Shown: positions 54,366 through 63,976 of the stretch, piece by piece
Numbering within the stretch: position 1 is the first letter of the stretch
Layout: each line of letters begins with the position of its first letter
Program-made: the position numbers and the translations under genes
NCBI RefSeq assembly: GCF_017815515.1
Contig: NZ_CP072611.1
Location: 186,001 to 250,000, forward strand
DNA: 64,000 bases
Origin: Aureimonas populi
GTDB taxonomy: Bacteria; Pseudomonadota; Alphaproteobacteria; Rhizobiales; Rhizobiaceae
Direction of reading: 5' to 3'
Notes under the pieces: generated by a model
What the model was told of the DNA's origin: nothing
Databases searched by the model: none
Seen by the model: only the letters and a program-made list of their open reading frames with translations

Positions 54366-55445
54366 ATGGAGACGATCGACATCGCCCTGTCCGGCTCGCT
54401 CGGCGGCTTTTCCATCGACGCGGCCTTCGAGGCCCCGATGCGCGGCATCACCGCCCTGTTCGGCCCCTCCGGCTGCGGCAAGACCTCCATTCTGCGGCAG
54501 GTGGCCGGGCTCAACCGCCTGCCGGGGCACGTCCGGGTGGGCGGCGAGACCTGGCAGGACGAGCACACGTTCCGCCCCCCGCACAAGCGCCCCGTCGGCT
54601 ACGTCTTCCAGGAGGCGAGCCTGTTCCCGCATCTCTCCGTGCGCGGCAACCTTACCTACGGCCAGCGCCGCGCGCGGGGCGGGGCCGAGGCGATCCGCTT
54701 CGACGAGGTGGTGGCGCTGCTGGGCCTGACACGCCTCGTGGAGCGCGATCCGGCCCATCTGTCGGGCGGCGAGCGGCAGCGCGTCTCCATCGGCCGGGCG
54801 CTGCTCTCGCAGCCGCGCCTCCTCCTGATGGACGAGCCGCTCTCGGCGCTGGACCGCATGGCGCGCGACGAGATCCTTCCCTATTTCGAGGCGCTTCACG
54901 CGCGTCTGTCGATCCCCATCCTCCTCGTCACCCACGATATCGGCGAGGTGGAGCGCCTCGCCGACCATCTCGTCGCCCTGAAGGGCGGCCGCGTCGTCTC
55001 GTCCGGCCCGCTGGGCGAGGTGCTGGCCGATCCCGCCTCCCCGCTCGGCGAGCGGCGCGATTTCGCCGCGATCCTGCCCGGCCGCGTCGCGCGCCTCGAG
55101 CCGGACGGCATCGCGGCGCTCCAGGTCTTCGGGGTGGAGATCCTCGTCGTCACCAGCGCGCTTTCGGTGGGCGAAAGGGTGCGCGTGCGCATCGCTGCCG
55201 GCGACGTGTCCATCGCCCGCGCCCGGGCCGCCGACACCAGCATCCTCAACGCCGTTCCGGCAAGGATCGAGGGGATCGACCCGTTCGGCGAGGCGGAGGC
55301 GCATCTGCGCCTTTCCCTGCGCGGAGACCCGCGGGCCGCGTTCCGCGCGCGCCTCTCGCGCCGCTCGGTGGAGCGCCTCGCCCTGCGCGAGGGCGAGGAG
55401 GTGATCGCCCAGATCAAGGGCGTCTCGCTCGCAGCGACGCGCTAG
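54366..55445 (+). CDS. modC: Molybdate ABC transporter ATPase
   Basis: The 359-residue protein has Walker A GPSGCGKTS (about 36-44), Q-loop VGYVFQEASLFPHLSVRGNL, signature LSGGERQR, Walker B LLLMDEPLSALD and H-loop LVTHDIGEVERLADHL. The C-terminal Mop/TOBE domain (about 290-356, TSILNAVPARIEGIDPFGEA) can bind molybdate and inhibit transport. Its stop overlaps the convergent YqaA gene stop within CTAG. Confidence 0.94.
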   Translation: METIDIALSGSLGGFSIDAAFEAPMRGITALFGPSGCGKTSILRQVAGLNRLPGHVRVGGETWQDEHTFRPPHKRPVGYVFQEASLFPHLSVRGNLTYGQRRARGGAEAIRFDEVVALLGLTRLVERDPAHLSGGERQRVSIGRALLSQPRLLLMDEPLSALDRMARDEILPYFEALHARLSIPILLVTHDIGEVERLADHLVALKGGRVVSSGPLGEVLADPASPLGERRDFAAILPGRVARLEPDGIAALQVFGVEILVVTSALSVGERVRVRIAAGDVSIARARAADTSILNAVPARIEGIDPFGEAEAHLRLSLRGDPRAAFRARLSRRSVERLALREGEEVIAQIKGVSLAATR

Positions 55446-56026
55446 AAAAGATACCCTGCGGCGAGGAAGCCCAGGATCACCAGCGCCAGCGAGCCCCAGA
55501 TGACGGTGCCGAGCCGCTTCTCCAGCAGCACCTTGGCCTGCGGCCCGTAGTAATAGAGCAGCGCGCAGGGGATGGCGAAGCGAATGGAGCGCGCCACCAC
55601 GCTCATGGCCACGAACAGCGCGAAGTCGAGCCGCGTCACGCCGGAGAGGATCGTCACCACCTTGTAGGGAATGGGCGTGACGCCCCCGCCCACCAGCACC
55701 ATCAGCCAGCCGAGATCGTTGTAGTCCTCCGCCAGCCTCTCGAAACTGCCCGTCATGCCGTAGAAGGCCAGGAGCGGCTGGCCGAGCGCCTCGAACAGGA
55801 ACAGGCCGATCAAATAGCCGACAATGCCTCCGGCCACCGAGAAGCCCGTGCAGATCAGCGCCAGGCGCCATGCCCTGCTCCTGTCGGCCAGGATCATCGG
55901 CAGGAGGAGCACCTCGGGGAAGGCGGGCAGGAAGGAGCTTTCGGCAAAGCACATGGCCGCCAGCGAGCGCTCGGCGTTGCGGTGCCTGGAAAGCTTCATC
56001 GTCCAGTCGTACAGGCCTTGGATCAT
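55442..56026 (-). CDS. YqaA-type VTT/DedA-related membrane protein
   Basis: The 194-residue protein has four or so hydrophobic segments. FAESSFLPAFPEVLLLPMIL (about 28-47), GGIVGYLIGLFLFEALG and GGGVTPIPYKVVTILSGVTR (about 112-131, re-entrant loop) are typical of the YqaA branch of the SNARE-associated/DedA superfamily. Members are linked to lipid scrambling or envelope homeostasis; exact role unknown. It converges on modC with a four-base overlap of stops. Confidence 0.8.
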   Translation of the reverse strand: MIQGLYDWTMKLSRHRNAERSLAAMCFAESSFLPAFPEVLLLPMILADRSRAWRLALICTGFSVAGGIVGYLIGLFLFEALGQPLLAFYGMTGSFERLAEDYNDLGWLMVLVGGGVTPIPYKVVTILSGVTRLDFALFVAMSVVARSIRFAIPCALLYYYGPQAKVLLEKRLGTVIWGSLALVILGFLAAGYLF

Positions 56027-56241
56027 GTCACCTTTCGGTCCGGCATCGTGATATCGCGGCTCGGGGACCGTTCCCCTCCCGACCGGCCGGCCATCATTCC
56101 GGCTTCTTGATTAACGGGGGATTGAGACCATCCGAATGCATCGTGTCACCGGCTTAGCCGATCGAAGGGTGTTTTTGCGCGCGTTGCCGAAAACGTGAAA
56201 AGCGGCTGGCCTCCGCACACCCCCCTCGGCTATGGAACCCT

Positions 56242-57819
56242 TTGGGTGCACGATGCATCCGGGCGGCCGGGCGGCTCGCCTCCCTGCCTTCTTCCTCGCG
56301 AGGACTTAAGACGATCTCCCCTTCGGCCTATTCATCCGACAGAAAGCTCGGCCGCTTCATCGCCGGGGCCATCGCCATCGGCTTCACCGCCTTGATGGCG
56401 CTGGGCGGGGCCGGAGGCTGGGCGCTGATACAGGCGCAGCGCCAGAGCGCGGAGGTGGCGCACACCTATCAGGTCGAGCTCGGCCTGCAACGCTTCAAGG
56501 CCGCCATCGAGCGCGTCGCCTCCGCCCGGCGCGGCTATCTCCTCACCCGCAACGAGCCCTTCTCCGAAATCCTGGAGGAAGCGGCGCGGGAGACCGAGAC
56601 CCTCCTCCAGCATGTCGGCGAGCTGACCGCCGACAATCCGACGCAGGGTGAGAGCCTGGCGCGGCTGCGCGAGCTCTCCGAGCGTTACGTTCAGGTCGCG
56701 CGCGACTCCGTCGCGGCCATGCGCGAGGATCTGAGCCTCGACGGCAGCGCCGTGTTCGTGCTGGACAGCGGCGCCGCCACGGTCAACGCCATCCGCACGC
56801 TGGGGCGCGAGATGATCGCGATCGAGCAGCAGCTCCTGGTCGAGAGGACGGGCAGCCAGCGCCGGCAGCAGATCTATGCCTATGCGATCCTGGCGGTGGC
56901 CGGCCTGCTCATGCTTCTCGTGGGAACCGTCACCATGTGGTGGATCCGCCGGAGCCTGACGGACCTTCGGCGCTCCCATCGCACCCTGAAGGGCCTGAAC
57001 GAAATGCTGGAGGGCGCCGTGCAGGTGCGCACCGCAGACCTCCAGCGCGCCAATGACGAGATCCAGCGCTTCGCCTATATCGTCAGCCACGACCTGCGCT
57101 CGCCCCTCGTCAACGTCATGGGCTTTACCGCCGAGCTGGAGGCCGCGATCGAACCTCTCACGCAGATGGTGGACAAGGCCGAGGCCGAGGCCCCGCAGGT
57201 GGTGAGCGAGGAGGCGCGCCTTGCGGTGCGCGAGGACCTGCCCGAATCGATCGGCTTCATCCGCACCTCGACGCAGAAGATGGACCGCCTGATCAACGCC
57301 ATCCTGCGCCTCTCGCGAGAGGGGCGGCGCGTCATCACGCCCGAGCCGCTGGACATGGACGAGATGATGGGGAGCATCGTGGACAGCCTCCAGCACCGGC
57401 TGGACGAGCTGGGCGCCGAGATCGCGGTGGAGGGGCCCCTGCCGGGCGTCACCTCCGACCGGGTGGCCATCGAGCAGATCTTCTCCAACCTGGTGGAGAA
57501 CGCGGTCAAGTATCTCAAGCCCGGCCGGCCGGGGCGCATCGCGGTGCGCGGCCGGCGCGTGGGCGATCGCATCATCTACGAGGTGCAGGACAACGGGCGG
57601 GGCATCGACCCGAAGGATCACCAGCGCGTCTTCGACCTTTTCCGCAGGTCGGGCGCGCAGGACCAGCCGGGCGAAGGCATCGGCCTGGCGCATGTGCGCG
57701 CCGTGGCCTATCGCCTCGGCGGTGTGATATCGTGCGATTCAGCCCTTGACGAAGGCGCGACCTTCCGTCTCTCCATTCCGGTCAGGTACGAAGCCCAGAA
57801 GGAAGCCCAAGCGTCATGA
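56242..57819 (+). CDS. CHASE3-domain sensor histidine kinase
   Basis: The protein has about 525 residues. TM1 is at about 40-64, a periplasmic CHASE3 helical domain at 68-205 (AAIERVASARRGYLLTRNEP), and TM2 at about 213-237. HisKA has phospho-acceptor His283 in AYIVSHDLRSPLVNV; HATPase has the N-box FSNLVENAVKYLKPG (about 413-427) and QDNGRGIDPKDHQRVFD. The HATPase matches bacteriophytochrome-like kinases. Start is uncertain: no ATG precedes TM1, TTG 56242 is the only reasonable codon, and a start nearer 56310 is possible. Stop overlaps the response regulator start. Confidence 0.82.
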   Translation: MGARCIRAAGRLASLPSSSRGLKTISPSAYSSDRKLGRFIAGAIAIGFTALMALGGAGGWALIQAQRQSAEVAHTYQVELGLQRFKAAIERVASARRGYLLTRNEPFSEILEEAARETETLLQHVGELTADNPTQGESLARLRELSERYVQVARDSVAAMREDLSLDGSAVFVLDSGAATVNAIRTLGREMIAIEQQLLVERTGSQRRQQIYAYAILAVAGLLMLLVGTVTMWWIRRSLTDLRRSHRTLKGLNEMLEGAVQVRTADLQRANDEIQRFAYIVSHDLRSPLVNVMGFTAELEAAIEPLTQMVDKAEAEAPQVVSEEARLAVREDLPESIGFIRTSTQKMDRLINAILRLSREGRRVITPEPLDMDEMMGSIVDSLQHRLDELGAEIAVEGPLPGVTSDRVAIEQIFSNLVENAVKYLKPGRPGRIAVRGRRVGDRIIYEVQDNGRGIDPKDHQRVFDLFRRSGAQDQPGEGIGLAHVRAVAYRLGGVISCDSALDEGATFRLSIPVRYEAQKEAQAS

Positions 57820-58265
57820 CGCCCCATCTGTCCGTCAACATCCTGATGATCGAGGATGACGAAGGTCACGCGCGCCTGATCGAGAAGAATATCCGCCGGG
57901 CGGGCGTGTCCAACGAGATCCGCCACTTCACCGACGGGACCTCGGCGCTGAAATATCTGTTCGACGACCCGCACGGCCCCGCGCTCAACGGCCCGGCGCT
58001 GGTGCTGCTCGACCTCAACCTGCCGGACATGAGCGGCACGGACATCCTGGTGAAGATGAAGGCCGAGGACTCGCCGCTGCGTCGCACGCCCGTCGTCGTT
58101 CTCACCACCACGGACGACAAGGTCGAGATCCAGCGCTGCTACGATCTGGGCGCGAATGTCTACATCACCAAGCCTGTGAACTACGAGAGCTTCGCGCAGG
58201 CGATCCGCCAGCTCGGCCTGTTCCTGACCGTGATCCAGGTGCCCGAGGTCGAAAGCGAAGCGTAA
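57816..58265 (+). CDS. Single-domain response regulator (Rcp1/CheY-like)
   Basis: The 149-residue receiver domain is of the Rcp1 type. The acid pair is in LMIEDDEGHARLIEKNIRRA (about 10-29), the phospho-acceptor Asp66 in LVLLDLNLPDMSG, Thr in VVLTTTDDKVE and Lys in VYITKPVNYESF. There is no DNA-binding output. It is coupled on both sides (ATGA with the kinase, TAATG with the next gene), so it probably shuttles phosphate between the CHASE3 kinase and other partners. Confidence 0.88.
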   Translation: MTPHLSVNILMIEDDEGHARLIEKNIRRAGVSNEIRHFTDGTSALKYLFDDPHGPALNGPALVLLDLNLPDMSGTDILVKMKAEDSPLRRTPVVVLTTTDDKVEIQRCYDLGANVYITKPVNYESFAQAIRQLGLFLTVIQVPEVESEA

Positions 58266-59293
58266 TGTCGCAACTCGCGCGCGTCCTCTATATCGACGAC
58301 GACGAGGGCCTGCGCCTTCTGGCCGAGCGAACGCTGAGCCGGCGCGGCTTCGCCGTGACCACGGCGCCCAGCGGCGCCGAGGGCGTGGCGCTGGCCTCCG
58401 TCGAGCAGTTCGACCTCATCGCCGTCGATCACTACATGCCGGGGCAGGACGGGCTGGAGACGCTGGCCGCCCTGCGCCAGCTCGCCGATATGCCCCCCGT
58501 CGTCTACGTCACCGGCTCCGAGGAAAGCCGCGTGGCGGTGGCCGCCATGAAGGCGGGCGCGTCGGACTATGTGGTCAAGAGCGTCGGCGACGACTTCTTC
58601 AACCTTCTGGCCGCCTCCTTCGCGCAGGCGCTGGAGCGCGTGCGCCTGCGCAACGACAAGGCCGAGGCGGAAGCGGCCCTGCGCGCCACCAACGCCCGGC
58701 TGGAAGCGCTCCTGAAGGAAGTGAACCACCGCGTTTCCAACTCGCTCCAGATGGTCTCCGCCTTCGTGCAGATGCAGGCCTCGGCCCTGTCCGACGAGGT
58801 CTCGCGCGAGGCCCTGAAGGACACGCAGCGGCGCATCGCGGCCATCGCGCGCGTCCACCGCGAGCTCTACACCTCCAACGACGTCGAGACGGTCGACATG
58901 GGCGATTATCTCACCGCGCTGGTCAAGGAGCTGGAAGAGACCTGGTCGAGCCCCGCCTCCCCCTGCACGGTCCGCTTCACGGCCGAGCCGATCCGCCTGA
59001 AGACCGACAAGGCCGTCTCCGTCGGCGTCATCGTCACCGAGTTGGTGTCGAACGCCTGCAAATACGCCTATGGCGCCACGGGCGGCGAGGTTCGCGTGCG
59101 CTTCCTGCGCGACGGGGACGAGCATTTCGTGCTCAGCGTGGAGGATGACGGCGCGGGCTTCGCCGAGGGCGAGGCGGCCAAGGGCACGGGGCTCGGCACC
59201 AAGCTCGTGCGGGCCATGGCCATGAGTCTGCGCTCGGAGGTGACTTACGAAACGGGCAACGGCGTGCGCGCCACCCTTCGCGCCGCCTGCTGA
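58265..59293 (+). CDS. Receiver-HisKA_2 hybrid (response regulator with C-terminal histidine kinase)
   Basis: The 342-residue protein has a receiver at residues 1-120 with Asp55 in LIAVDHYMPGQDG. A coiled linker leads to a HisKA_2 kinase with His155 in LLKEVNHRVSNSLQMVSAFV, followed by an HATPase domain (GVIVTELVSNACKYAYGATG near 257-276 and VEDDGAGFAEG). HisKA_2/HWE kinases are typical of alphaproteobacteria, often linked to the general stress response. Last in a three-gene overlapping operon. It suggests a relay kinase, receiver, receiver-kinase. No EcfG, NepR or PhyR gene is in view. Confidence 0.88.
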   Translation: MSQLARVLYIDDDEGLRLLAERTLSRRGFAVTTAPSGAEGVALASVEQFDLIAVDHYMPGQDGLETLAALRQLADMPPVVYVTGSEESRVAVAAMKAGASDYVVKSVGDDFFNLLAASFAQALERVRLRNDKAEAEAALRATNARLEALLKEVNHRVSNSLQMVSAFVQMQASALSDEVSREALKDTQRRIAAIARVHRELYTSNDVETVDMGDYLTALVKELEETWSSPASPCTVRFTAEPIRLKTDKAVSVGVIVTELVSNACKYAYGATGGEVRVRFLRDGDEHFVLSVEDDGAGFAEGEAAKGTGLGTKLVRAMAMSLRSEVTYETGNGVRATLRAAC

Positions 59294-59343
59294 GGGCGCG
59301 CGGGCGGCGGGCGGCGCCGTTCGCCCGCCATTGCCCGCGCCCT
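59293..59343. terminator. Nested inverted repeats between convergent genes
   Basis: Outer arms AGGGCGCG and CGCGCCCT enclose a hairpin GGCGGGCG (59306-59313) / CGCCCGCC (59322-59329). It separates the receiver-kinase gene from the convergent DUF1028 gene and could terminate both directions. No T-run. Confidence 0.45.
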
Positions 59344-59986
59344 ACAGCTTGCGCGAGGGCATCTTGCGCACATGGGGGTAGAGTTCCTCGCGGAACACGC
59401 CCTCCAGCCGCTTCAGCTCCCCCACCACGTCGGGATGGTCGTCCACCCGGATATCCCAGATGGGGTATTCCTCCTCCTCCACGATGTAGACATTGGCCGA
59501 GCGCTCCCCCTCCTTGTCTCCCCCGGCGGCGACGCCCGCTGCGATGGCGTCGATGAGGCGGGTCACGAGCTCGGCCCCCGTGTCTCGCTCGAAGGCGCGT
59601 GCCATCGCCTCCAGCACCTGCGGGCCGGCCAGCCGGTTGCCCTGCACGGAGTAGTTCGGCCCCTGCAGCGAACCGGCGAAGGGAATGCAGTTCCGGCCGG
59701 TGAAGGCGGCCGAGCGGCCCTCCTTGTCCACGGCCGCGACCTGCCGCTCCTCGCGCTGCTCGTCGTCCTCCAGCACGGTCTCCACCGTGCTCTGGGCCGA
59801 AACGCTCAAGGACAGGAGCTTGCAGCCGTCTATGCCCAGATACGGGTTGACCAGCGCCTGCGTGGCGAAGGCGCCGTAGCGCGGGAAGGCGTAGGAGAGG
59901 AACTTGCCGACGGCCGGCATCTCGGTCGCCGCCGCCACGCCGAACTGGCGCGCACCGGGGCATTTGGCGACGATGGAAAGGGTCAT
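59342..59986 (-). CDS. DUF1028 family (Ntn-hydrolase-like) protein
   Basis: The 214-residue protein starts MTLSIVAKCPGARQFGVAAA, and AFATQALVNPYLGIDGCKLL (about 49-68), NYSVQGNRLAGPQVLEAMAR (about 121-140) and WDIRVDDHPDVVGELKRL are DUF1028 blocks. The fold is related to Ntn hydrolases (proteasome/ureidoglycine-type). The family has no firmly known role; members often lie near peptidase or amidohydrolase genes. It lies 84 bases downstream of folD on the same strand. The ATG at 59986 gives the standard DUF1028 N-terminus. Confidence 0.82.
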   Translation of the reverse strand: MTLSIVAKCPGARQFGVAAATEMPAVGKFLSYAFPRYGAFATQALVNPYLGIDGCKLLSLSVSAQSTVETVLEDDEQREERQVAAVDKEGRSAAFTGRNCIPFAGSLQGPNYSVQGNRLAGPQVLEAMARAFERDTGAELVTRLIDAIAAGVAAGGDKEGERSANVYIVEEEEYPIWDIRVDDHPDVVGELKRLEGVFREELYPHVRKMPSRKL

Positions 59987-60069
59987 GTCTTCACGGCTCC
60001 TGTTGCGAGCCGTGAAGCTAGGGACTGTCCTCGACAAGAACAGCCCCGCCCGGCCGCCCCGGGCCGATA

Positions 60070-60945
60070 TCAGCCCCCGGCCCGGCGCCGCGCCGCCGTG
60101 AGCGTGTTCTTCAGCAGGCAGGCGATGGTCATCGGGCCGACGCCGCCCGGAACCGGCGTGATCGCGCCCGCGACATCCACCGCTTCCGCGAAGGCGACGT
60201 CGCCCACCAGCCGGCCCTTCTCGCGGCCCGGCTCCGGGGCGAGCCTGTTGATGCCGACATCGATGACCACCGCGCCCGGCTTGATCCAGTCGCCGCGCAC
60301 CATTTCGGGCCGGCCCACGGCCGCCACGAGGATGTCGGCGTTGCGGCACAGGGCGGGCAGGTCCGCCGTGCGCGAATGGGCCATCGTCACGGTGGCGTTG
60401 GCGGCCAGCAGGAGCTGGCCCACCGGCTTGCCGACCAGAACGGAGCGGCCGAGGACCACGGCGTTGAGGCCCGAAATGTCCGGTACCGCGCTTTCCACCA
60501 GGATCATGGAGCCGAGCGGCGTGCAGGGCACGAGGCCCTGAAGGCCGTTCATCAGCCGGCCGGCATTTTCCGGGTGCAGCCCGTCCACGTCCTTGCGCGG
60601 ATCGATCGCCTCGATGATCCGCCCCGAATCGATATGGCCCGGCAGCGGGAGCTGCACGAGGATGCCGTCCACGCTCTCATCCGCGTTCAGCCGCGCCACC
60701 AGCGAGAGAAGGTCGGCCTCGCTCGTCTCGGCGGGCAGGCGGTGCCCGAAGCTTTCCATGCCCGTCTCGCGCGTCAGCTTCACCTTGGAGGCGACATAGA
60801 CCTCGCTGGCCGGATCGTTGCCCACGAGGACGACCGCGAGCCCCGCCTTGCGGCCGCGCTCCGCTGCGAAGCGGGCGGCATCCTCCGCCGCCTGCGCGCG
60901 CAAACCGGCCGCGATGGCCTTTCCGTCGATGATCGTCGCGCTCAT
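60070..60945 (-). CDS. folD: Methylene-THF dehydrogenase / methenyl-THF cyclohydrolase
   Basis: The 291-residue enzyme has [20 protein letters not shown] (about 44-63) with catalytic Lys in YVxx[13 protein letters not shown] (about 93-104), [17 protein letters not shown], the NADP site [20 protein letters not shown] (about 164-183) and [15 protein letters not shown] at the end. It interconverts 5,10-methylene- and 10-formyl-THF with NADP. It lies 32 bases downstream of purU, so the two form a one-carbon operon tuning 10-formyl-THF. Confidence 0.95.
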   Translation of the reverse strand: MSATIIDGKAIAAGLRAQAAEDAARFAAERGRKAGLAVVLVGNDPASEVYVASKVKLTRETGMESFGHRLPAETSEADLLSLVARLNADESVDGILVQLPLPGHIDSGRIIEAIDPRKDVDGLHPENAGRLMNGLQGLVPCTPLGSMILVESAVPDISGLNAVVLGRSVLVGKPVGQLLLAANATVTMAHSRTADLPALCRNADILVAAVGRPEMVRGDWIKPGAVVIDVGINRLAPEPGREKGRLVGDVAFAEAVDVAGAITPVPGGVGPMTIACLLKNTLTAARRRAGG

Positions 60946-60977
60946 TGTCGAAATCCCTTCCAGCTCGGTATCGGTGC

Positions 60978-61841
60978 TCAGTCCCGGAAGACGACCGTCT
61001 TGTCGCCGTTCAGCAGCACGCGGTTGTCCAGGTGCCAGGCGATGGCGCGCGAGAGCACGCGCCGCTCGATGTCGCGCCCCTTGCGCACGAGGTCGTCCGG
61101 GCTGTCGTGGTGCGAGATGCGCTCAACGTCCTGCTCGATGATGGGCCCCTCGTCGAGGTCGGCGGTCACGTAGTGCGCCGTCGCCCCGATCAGCTTCACC
61201 CCGCGCCGGTGCGCCTGGTGATAGGGCTTGGCGCCCTTGAAGCCGGGCAGAAAGGAATGGTGGATGTTGATGCAGCGCCCCGAGAGCGCCGCCGACATCT
61301 CGTCCGAGAGGATCTGCATGTAGCGCGCCAGCACCACGAGGTCGGCGCCCGCCTCCTCCACGATGGCAAGGATACGCGCCTCCTGCTCGGCCTTGGTCTC
61401 CTTCGTCACCGGCAGATGGTGGAAGGGAATGCCGTCGAGGTCGTGGTGGGCGTAGACCTCGCGCGGGTGGTTGGAGACGATCGCCGCGATCTCCATGCGC
61501 AGCTCGCCGATGCGCCAGCGATAGAGCAGGTCGGCAAGGCAATGGTCGAATCTCGAGACCAGGATCACGATTTTCGGCACCGCCTCGCGAGAGGCGAGGC
61601 GCCAGTCCATGCCGAAGCGCTCGGCGATGGTGGCAAAGCCCGCCGTCAGGCTCTGCACCGTCACCACCGCCTCCACGATGGCGAAGCGCACGCGCATGAA
61701 GAAGCGCCCCGTCTCCGGGTCGTCGAACTGGTGCGCCTCGCGGATGTCGCCGCCATTGTCGTAGAGATGGCGGGAGACGGCGGCGACGATGCCGGCGCGG
61801 TTGGGGCATGAGAAGGCGAGCGTGAACTCTTCGGACGGCAT
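60978..61841 (-). CDS. purU: Formyltetrahydrofolate deformylase
   Basis: The 287-residue protein has an N-terminal ACT domain (about 6-82, [20 protein letters not shown]). A formyltransferase-fold catalytic domain follows, with [20 protein letters not shown], the active-site [20 protein letters not shown] (Asn/His) and [15 protein letters not shown] with the catalytic Asp. It hydrolyses 10-formyl-THF to formate and THF. Operon with folD. The ATG at 61841 matches the family N-terminus. Confidence 0.95.
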   Translation of the reverse strand: MPSEEFTLAFSCPNRAGIVAAVSRHLYDNGGDIREAHQFDDPETGRFFMRVRFAIVEAVVTVQSLTAGFATIAERFGMDWRLASREAVPKIVILVSRFDHCLADLLYRWRIGELRMEIAAIVSNHPREVYAHHDLDGIPFHHLPVTKETKAEQEARILAIVEEAGADLVVLARYMQILSDEMSAALSGRCINIHHSFLPGFKGAKPYHQAHRRGVKLIGATAHYVTADLDEGPIIEQDVERISHHDSPDDLVRKGRDIERRVLSRAIAWHLDNRVLLNGDKTVVFRD

Positions 61842-61991
61842 GGGCACTCCGCTGACAGGCCGGGCGGGCACGGCGCTGCGCCGCACATAGCGGCTTTCCC
61901 CCCGCCGCGCCAAGCACCGTGAGAGCGGAAAAGCGGCGGGGATGCCAGGCCGGCGCGACGGGCGCCCTACCGCGCGCCGGCCCGAGCGATT

Positions 61992-62774
61992 ATGAAAAGG
62001 CCCATGCCCAAGCGCGCTTCCTCCTCCCCAGCCCCCTCCGCCACGCCGGCCGGCCACGGCCTGGCGCGCGTCCTCTCCAAGCTCGGCCACTGCTCGCGCA
62101 CGCAGGGCGCGCGCCTCGTGCGCGAGGGCCGCGTGAGCGTGAACGGCGTGGCGATCCTCGATCCGGAGCACCGCACCGACATGGCCACCGCGCGCATCGC
62201 CGTGGACGGCGTGCCCGTGGGCGCGGCCGAGCCGGTCTATCTCATGCTCAACAAGCCGCGCGGGCTCGTCACCACGCGCGACGACCCGCAGGGGCGCGGC
62301 ACCGTCTATCGCTGCCTGGAAGGGCTTGCCCTGCCCCATGTCTCGCCCGTCGGCCGGCTCGACAAGGCGAGCGAGGGGCTTCTCCTGATGACCAACGACA
62401 CGCTCTTCGCGCAGGGCGTGCTCGACGGGGCCAACGCCCCGGACAAGACCTATCACGTGCAGATCGACGCACGCCCGGCCCCCGCGCTCCTTGCCGCCCT
62501 CGTCGCGGGAGTGGAGGACAAGGGCGAGGTGCTCGCCGCTAGGTCGGCCGTGCTGCTGCGCGAGGGCACGCGCAATTCCTGGCTGGAGATCGTGCTGGAC
62601 GAGGGCCGCAACCGCCAGATCCGCCGCCTTCTGGCGGCCAGCGGCATCGAGACGCTGCGCCTCGTGCGCGTGTCCATCGGCCCGCTCGCGCTCGGCCCCC
62701 TGCCCAAGGGCGCCGTGCGCCCGCTGACGCAAGCAGAGGTCGCGGCGCTTTCGCGGCCGGCCGAAGGACAATGA
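61992..62774 (+). CDS. Pseudouridine synthase of the RsuA/RluB/E/F family
   Basis: The 260-residue protein has an S4 RNA-binding domain at about 24-72 ([26 protein letters not shown]). The catalytic domain follows, with [20 protein letters not shown] (about 84-103) and the active-site Asp in [17 protein letters not shown] (about 119-135). The C-terminal [20 protein letters not shown] block is characteristic. It isomerises a uridine in 16S or 23S rRNA; which site is not decidable. A Pro/Ser-rich N-terminal extension of about 20 residues precedes S4. Confidence 0.9.
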   Translation: MKRPMPKRASSSPAPSATPAGHGLARVLSKLGHCSRTQGARLVREGRVSVNGVAILDPEHRTDMATARIAVDGVPVGAAEPVYLMLNKPRGLVTTRDDPQGRGTVYRCLEGLALPHVSPVGRLDKASEGLLLMTNDTLFAQGVLDGANAPDKTYHVQIDARPAPALLAALVAGVEDKGEVLAARSAVLLREGTRNSWLEIVLDEGRNRQIRRLLAASGIETLRLVRVSIGPLALGPLPKGAVRPLTQAEVAALSRPAEGQ

Positions 62775-62869
62775 CAGGCAAGCTTAACCGTCTGCCGCTA
62801 TCGTGCGGCCGCTCCTTTCGCCTCTGACGTAGAGGAAGGGCGGAAACAACGGAACGACGGCGCTTTGCA

Positions 62870-63976
62870 TTGACCCTCGACCACGCCACCCTCCAGTTCT
62901 GCAGCGCCCTCATGTACGGGGTCTTCGCTGTGATGTTCGCCGGCCTGTGGAGCGGGCGGCGCAAGGAGCGGAACCTTCTCCTGTGGTCGGTGTGCAATCT
63001 CTTCGGGGCCGCGGGCTCCCTCGCCTTCCTGCTGGTTCCGCAGCCGCCGCTCCCCGTGCTGGCGGCAAGCTTCACGTGCTTCTCCGGCACCATCCTGTTC
63101 GCCGGCGCCGGCATTCGCCTGATCGACGGGAGGCGCCCCTTCCCGCCGCACATGGTGCTGATGCCGCCGGTGGTGGCCGCCGCCTGCGCGCTGCCCTTCC
63201 TGCTTGCGCCCGCCGCCCTCGCACCGCTCCTCTCGCTGGCGCTGACGACCACGGCGCTCGGCACGCACTCGGTGATGCTCGGCCTCTACGTGCTGCGCAA
63301 CGGTCGCCCCTCCTTCAGCCGCCGGGCGGGCGGCGTCGCGCTGCTCGCCTATGTGCCGGCCTATCTCACCTGGATCATCCTCGACATCACCGGCCACGCG
63401 CCCGGCCTGCAATTCCTGCTCGTGGCGGACCAGATGATGAACTACGTCCTCGTCATGGCCTTCTTCACGATGGCAGAGGAGCATGCGCGCCGGGTGCTGA
63501 GCGAGCAGGCGCTGTGCGACGAGCTGACCGGCTCGCTCAACCGCGCCGGGCTTTACTTGAAGGCGGGCGAGCGCGCCGCCGGCCGGCCGCGCGCCGTGCT
63601 GATGGCCGATCTCGACCGCTTCAAGGCCATCAACGACCGCCACGGCCATGCGGCGGGCGACGCGGTGATCCGCGCCTTCGCCGAGCGGGTGCGCGGCGCG
63701 CTGGACGCGGGCGACCTCGTGGCGCGCTTCGGCGGGGAGGAGTTCGTGATCCTCCTGGCCGACCCCGACCCGGACAGGGCGATGGAGCGCGCCGAAGCCA
63801 TTCGCCGCTCGCTCGCCGCCACGCCCGTGCGGTGGAACGAGGCCGCCATCGCCGCCACCGTCAGCTTCGGCGTGGCGGTGGAGGAGGAGGGCGAGGACCT
63901 TGCCCGCGCCATCGAGCGGGCCGACCGCGCGCTCTACGCCGCCAAGGCGGGCGGGCGGAACCGCGTGGCGGCGTGA
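62870..63976 (+). CDS. Membrane diguanylate cyclase (GGDEF)
   Basis: The 368-residue protein has six or seven N-terminal membrane helices (about 10-215), then a GGDEF domain: CDELTGSLNRAG (about 223-234), LMADLDRFKAINDRHGHAAG (about 247-266) and the active site RFGGEEF (GGEEF about 288-292). The inhibitory I-site Arg of RxxD is Asp here (DAGD), so product inhibition is probably absent. It makes cyclic-di-GMP in response to an unknown membrane signal. The start is TTG 62870; an ATG 14 codons on would shorten helix 1. No EAL domain. Confidence 0.85.
   Translation: MTLDHATLQFCSALMYGVFAVMFAGLWSGRRKERNLLLWSVCNLFGAAGSLAFLLVPQPPLPVLAASFTCFSGTILFAGAGIRLIDGRRPFPPHMVLMPPVVAAACALPFLLAPAALAPLLSLALTTTALGTHSVMLGLYVLRNGRPSFSRRAGGVALLAYVPAYLTWIILDITGHAPGLQFLLVADQMMNYVLVMAFFTMAEEHARRVLSEQALCDELTGSLNRAGLYLKAGERAAGRPRAVLMADLDRFKAINDRHGHAAGDAVIRAFAERVRGALDAGDLVARFGGEEFVILLADPDPDRAMERAEAIRRSLAATPVRWNEAAIAATVSFGVAVEEEGEDLARAIERADRALYAAKAGGRNRVAA

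Noticed and set aside
52527..55952. Very long open frame (about 1140 codons) on the minus strand across modABC and neighbours
   Set aside because: It is antisense to well-supported modA, modB and modC and has the His/Arg/Gly-rich composition typical of shadow frames in GC-rich DNA.
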